Assembly (NCBI GenBank): GCA_039794405.1
Contig: JBDIVL010000028.1
Span: forward strand, 1 to 56,610
DNA: 56,610 bases
Reading direction: 5' to 3'
Source of the DNA: JBDIVL01 sp039794405
Lineage (GTDB): Bacteria; Planctomycetota; Brocadiia; Brocadiales; Brocadiaceae
Shown here: positions 53,256-56,610 of the stretch, piece after piece
How positions within the stretch are numbered: position 1 is the first letter of the stretch
Layout: each line of letters begins with the position of its first letter
Program-made: the position numbers and the translations under genes
The notes under the pieces: generated by a model
What the model was told of the DNA's origin: nothing
Seen by the model: only the letters and a program-made list of their open reading frames with translations
The model's database searches: none

Positions 53256-54551
53256 ATGTTGACAACCACAGACAGTGTTCAGTTGAAATCATTACGTGTT
53301 CTTCACATCAATAAATTCCACTATTTAAAAGGTGGTAGTGAAAGGTCCTATTTTGGAACTGCAGACGTTTTAATAAGACACGGGCATAATGCGATATTTT
53401 TCTCGATGTCTCACCATGATAATTTACCATGCAGCACCTCCGATTATTTTATGCCTGATGTAGATTTAAATTCTAACGATAGGAACCCTATAAATCAGTT
53501 GAAAATAGCCTTACGTGTCCTCTATTCCTTTGAATCAAAGAGACGTCTTTCCCGATTATTAGACGGATGTCCGGTAGATATTGCTCATCTCCATAATATC
53601 CATCATCAGATATCTCCGTCAATTCTGCATGAACTGAAAAGAAGAAAGATCCCTATCGTTATGACGCTACATGATTATAAGATGGTATGTGCCTCTTACT
53701 CGCTCTTAGCGAATGAAAGACCATGTGAAGTTTGTTGCGAGAAAAAATACCTGAAGGCAGTTTCCCGTCGTTGTGTTAAAAACTCATATACAAAAAGTAT
53801 CCTTGCTGCGATAGAAATGTACTTACATCATAAACTACTTGATATCTACGATACTGTAGATACCTTCATTTCTCCTAGTTTATTTCTTAAAAATAAGCTG
53901 GAAGAAATGGGATTTAAAAAACAGATCATTCACCTGCCCAATTTTGTAAAGAATTTCGAAAACGGTGAAGAGAGAATTGATGAGAGAAACCGGAAAGGAA
54001 TCTCCGTAGTTTATTTTGGGAGGCTCTCACGAGAGAAGGGGCTTTTGACACTCCTTAAGGCGGTAAAATTATTACAAGATAACAATACGGTTGCCATAAA
54101 GGTCAATATCATCGGAGAGGGTCCTCTTAAAGATATCTTAAAAAAAACCGTAGAGAGGGAAAAGATACATGACGTCCAATTTCTCGGATACATGAAGAAT
54201 GAAGCACTTTACCGGGAGATAAAAAGAAGCATGGTTGTTATTCTTCCATCTGAATGGTATGAAAACAACCCTATATCGGTGTTAGAATCATTTGCCCTTG
54301 GTAAACCTGTAATTGGCACAAAAATTGGCGGTATTCCAGAGCTGGTTAAAAACGGTATTACAGGTTTAATTTTTGAACCAGGTAATGCGAGAGATCTAGC
54401 TGAAAAAATTAAATATGCATTAAATAATCCTGAAAAAATGGTAACTATGGGAGAAACTGCCAGGTCATTTGCTGAACAGGAATTGAACGCTGAAAAATAT
54501 TATCAGGGACTTATGAAAATTTACCGATCTGTAATAGAAAAACATCGATGA
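53256..54551 (+). CDS. glycosyltransferase family 4 (GT-B)
   Basis: 431 residues from ATG 53256, which has GGAGG four bases upstream; TTG 53226 and ATG 53253 are in frame. VLHINKFHYLKGGSERSYFG is the N-terminal GT4 pattern. ISVVYFGRLSREKGLLTLL and ENNPISVLESFALGKPVIG form the donor domain with E-x7-E-like spacing. A CEVCCEKKYL block with close cysteines is present in the middle. It should transfer a hexose. It is the first gene after a sigma54-type promoter and operator set, so it heads a regulated unit. Confidence 0.92.
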   Translation: MLTTTDSVQLKSLRVLHINKFHYLKGGSERSYFGTADVLIRHGHNAIFFSMSHHDNLPCSTSDYFMPDVDLNSNDRNPINQLKIALRVLYSFESKRRLSRLLDGCPVDIAHLHNIHHQISPSILHELKRRKIPIVMTLHDYKMVCASYSLLANERPCEVCCEKKYLKAVSRRCVKNSYTKSILAAIEMYLHHKLLDIYDTVDTFISPSLFLKNKLEEMGFKKQIIHLPNFVKNFENGEERIDERNRKGISVVYFGRLSREKGLLTLLKAVKLLQDNNTVAIKVNIIGEGPLKDILKKTVEREKIHDVQFLGYMKNEALYREIKRSMVVILPSEWYENNPISVLESFALGKPVIGTKIGGIPELVKNGITGLIFEPGNARDLAEKIKYALNNPEKMVTMGETARSFAEQELNAEKYYQGLMKIYRSVIEKHR

Positions 54552-54623
54552 ATTGAATTCTAGAACCTGTCCGAAAACAGGAATTGCCATTCCCAATGAA
54601 GCAAAGCGAAATGAGGGGTCCGT

Positions 54624-54700
54624 GGTTGGTTCAATTTGTAGATTGAACCATATGTTGAGCATTGGCCTGTACGTTTTTGATTGATGCCAGGCACAGATTC
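54624..54700. mobile_element. truncated MITE-like element, GGTTGGTTCAAT copy
   Basis: GGTTGGTTCAATTTGTAGAT at the left with ATGTTGAGCATTGGCCTGT and GATTGATGCCAGGCACAG inside, in reversed order compared with the copies at 38662 and 52727. The right end is missing. It lies between the glycosyltransferase and the CDP-glucose dehydratase gene. Confidence 0.55.
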
Positions 54701-54804
54701 ATGGAAAGGTTCCCCGTTTCTTTGTCGCCCTGAACGAAACGCTGGGTTTTCGAACAGGCTTTTAATACGTTTTAAAAAGATTTCGTACAGGAAGGATTAC
54801 AAAA

Positions 54805-55986
54805 ATGATGAAGATGTTTAAGGATATTTATAAAAATAAAAGCGTTTTAATAACAGGAAATACGGGTTTTAAGGGCTCGTGGTTAACAGTATTACTCATA
54901 GAATTAGGTGCAAAAGTTATCGGATATTCATTAAAACCGTACACAAATCCAAACATGTTTAATGTATTACAATTGGGAAAAAAAATTACCCATATAACAG
55001 GTGATACAAGAGACGAACATACATTAAAAAATGTTTTAAAAAAATATAAACCTGAAATGGTTTTCCATTTGGCCGCTCAACCCTTAGTAAGACTATCTTA
55101 TAAGGAACCGAAATTAACTTACGAGACAAATATTCTTGGCTTGGTGAACCTGCTTGAGGCCGTAAAAGGTACTGAAGGTGTAAAAGTGGTAGTAAATGTA
55201 ACCAGTGACAAATGCTATGACAACAAAGAATTGATATATGGCTATAGAGAAACAGATCCAATGGGTGGATATGACCCATATAGTTCAAGCAAGGGAGCAG
55301 CAGAGATTATAACGGCAGCTTATAGAAGTTCTTTTTTCAATCCTAAAGAGTATGGGAAAAAACATAACGTTGCCTTAGCTTCTGTGAGAGCCGGAAATGT
55401 TATCGGTGGCGGGGACTGGTCAAGTGACAGAATTATCCCGGACTGTATGAGGGCTTTAATGAGAAATGAGACAATAGTTATAAGAGACCCCAAATCGTTA
55501 AGACCATGGCAATATGTTCTGGAACCACTTTCCGGCTATCTGTGGCTTGGAGTTTTAATGTTGCAAAATGGTAAAAAGTACAGTGATGGGTGGAATTTCG
55601 GCCCGATAGACGACGATCTATTAACAGTAGAAGAATTGGTAAAAACAGTAATAAATTTATGGGGAAAAGGTGAATACAAGGTAAAAGGTGACAATAAATA
55701 CTATGAGTCAAAACTCTTGAAGCTCGATATAAGCAAATCCTTTTTTACCCTAAAGTGGAAACCGGTCTATAGAATTGATAAAGCCTTGGAAAATACCGTA
55801 TGTTGGTATAAAAACTATTCTTATGGGAAAAACATAGATATGTACAGATATACCCTGAGCCAAGTTGAAGAGTACAGCAATAATGCAAAAGAGCTAAATC
55901 TTGAATGGACTAGCGATGCTAACTATGAGCCTACCCAAGAACAGGAATTATCATCCCAAATGGAGTGTGAAGCGAAATTATGTTAG
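54805..55986 (+). CDS. rfbG: CDP-glucose 4,6-dehydratase
   Basis: 393 residues. LITGNTGFKGSWLTVLLIELG is specific to the CDP-glucose branch. HLAAQPLVRLSYKEP, NVTSDKCYDN (Thr-Ser-Asp-Lys, the CDP-glucose form of the catalytic loop) and YSSSKGAAEI supply the active site. RAGNVIGGGDWSSDRI is also typical. The product, CDP-4-keto-6-deoxyglucose, leads to dideoxy or branched sugars. RfbF (cytidylyltransferase) is not in the window and may lie beyond it. The C-terminal tail from about residue 350 is longer than usual. ATG 54808 is an alternative start. Confidence 0.92.
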   Translation: MMKMFKDIYKNKSVLITGNTGFKGSWLTVLLIELGAKVIGYSLKPYTNPNMFNVLQLGKKITHITGDTRDEHTLKNVLKKYKPEMVFHLAAQPLVRLSYKEPKLTYETNILGLVNLLEAVKGTEGVKVVVNVTSDKCYDNKELIYGYRETDPMGGYDPYSSSKGAAEIITAAYRSSFFNPKEYGKKHNVALASVRAGNVIGGGDWSSDRIIPDCMRALMRNETIVIRDPKSLRPWQYVLEPLSGYLWLGVLMLQNGKKYSDGWNFGPIDDDLLTVEELVKTVINLWGKGEYKVKGDNKYYESKLLKLDISKSFFTLKWKPVYRIDKALENTVCWYKNYSYGKNIDMYRYTLSQVEEYSNNAKELNLEWTSDANYEPTQEQELSSQMECEAKLC

Positions 55987-56150
55987 AGGTCAGAAGCTGG
56001 AAGCCATATCTTCAATCTCTAACGTCCATTTTCTCATTTCCTACTTCTAATCTGTGGAGAGATCCCTGATTCTTCGTAGCACGGAATGATATTTTCAGGC
56101 TTTCAAATATACACGAAATCATGAGAAATAGAGAGGAGAAAGCAACAACT

Positions 56151-56610
56151 ATGGAAGCAGCAATTATTACAACGTATCGATGTCCAAATAAGTGTTATAT
56201 GTGCAATATTTGGAAATATCCTACCGAAACCGGAGAGGAATTTAAACCCGCACTTTTGGAAAAACTTCCCCAATTGAATTTCGCAAATATTACGGGTGGA
56301 GAGCCGTTCTTAAGAGATGATATTGAAGAAATCGTCCATACTTTAAGGAAAAAGGCAAAAAGAATTGTGATCAGCACGAATGGATATTTTACCCAAAAAA
56401 TATTGGACATCGCAAAAAAGAACAAGAATATTGGTATAAGAATAAGTATCGAAGGTTTGCCCGCCGCCAATGACGAACTGAGAGGCGTTCAGGATGGCTT
56501 TGATCATGGATTAAGGACATTACTTGAACTCCAAAGGTTTGGATTTAAGGACGTTGGGTTTGGTATTACGGTATCCGACAGAAATGCCAAAGATATGATC
56601 GAATTATATC
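56151..56610 (+). CDS. radical SAM protein, 3' end outside window
   Basis: Open to the end of the window (at least 153 codons). TTYRCPNKCYMCNIWK has the CxxxCxxC cluster motif with cysteines at 11, 15 and 18 counting from ATG 56151. NITGGEPFLRDDI is the SAM-binding GGE region. ATG 56121 is an in-frame alternative. It looks like the SPASM/MoaA-like group that often handles sugars or peptides. Its setting after rfbG suggests sugar or glycan modification, but the C-terminal part needed to classify it is missing. Confidence 0.85.
   Translation, partial: MEAAIITTYRCPNKCYMCNIWKYPTETGEEFKPALLEKLPQLNFANITGGEPFLRDDIEEIVHTLRKKAKRIVISTNGYFTQKILDIAKKNKNIGIRISIEGLPAANDELRGVQDGFDHGLRTLLELQRFGFKDVGFGITVSDRNAKDMIELY

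Overview
The window reads as a chromosomal segment of an anammox planctomycete (Candidatus Brocadiales: Brocadia, Kuenenia or Jettenia type). This is inference. It rests on AT-rich base composition, a type II fatty-acid-like gene set with a vitamin-B12 radical SAM enzyme and a ketosynthase/pseudo-ketosynthase pair (the kind of genes proposed for ladderane lipids), large exopolysaccharide loci under sigma54-type control, and many short palindromic repeats between genes. No rRNA, tRNA or CRISPR was seen.

Layout. 1-7.1 kb is signalling: two tandem sigma54 activators (the first cut by the window edge), an HD-GYP c-di-GMP phosphodiesterase, a zinc-ribbon protein and a PAS-GGDEF diguanylate cyclase. 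7.4-12.2 kb is a lipid or polyketide-like locus: acpS, a B12-binding radical SAM enzyme, a ketosynthase with an intact Cys-His-His triad, and a directly abutting homologue whose triad is broken (Cys to Phe, His to Glu), which resembles a chain-length factor. 12.2-19.6 kb is a repeat-rich accessory stretch: an antitoxin beside a dead ParE-type toxin, a secreted trypsin-like protease with a membrane protein, a broken integrase fragment, a GNAT acetyltransferase, two secreted proteins with a shared leader, and two copies of a 145-bp MITE. 19.6-21.2 kb holds a predicted lipoprotein that joins a Cache-like sensor to a CheD-like domain. 21.6-25.8 kb is a second lipid-type cluster (dienoyl-CoA-reductase-like flavoenzyme, crotonase, FabG, muconolactone-isomerase-like protein). 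25.9-28.2 kb is hemX-hemA on the minus strand. 28.4-31.9 kb is a sulfur-transfer cluster (DUF1858, NifU-like, ATC-hydrolase-like, ThiF/MoeB-like, cysteine desulfurase). 32.8-56.6 kb is a long exopolysaccharide locus: beta-barrel, initiating sugar transferase, Wza-like exporter, Wzz/BY-kinase-like protein without a usable P-loop, rmlA, rmlD-like, RCC1-repeat protein, rmlB, a methyltransferase, five glycosyltransferases, an O-antigen ligase/polymerase-type protein, a thymidylate-kinase-like protein, an alkaline-phosphatase-superfamily protein, CDP-glucose 4,6-dehydratase and a partial radical SAM gene.

How it works together. The sigma54 activators, the c-di-GMP enzymes and the polysaccharide genes look like one circuit. 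The same TGTCACA/TGTGACA operator arrays, followed by a TGGCAC-N5-TTTCT promoter, lie before the second activator gene, before the initiating sugar transferase and before the 53.2-kb glycosyltransferase. MITE-like elements sit at the borders of polysaccharide modules and probably helped shuffle them. The acpS/radical SAM/KS/pseudo-KS group is the best candidate in the window for an incompletely described biosynthetic system.
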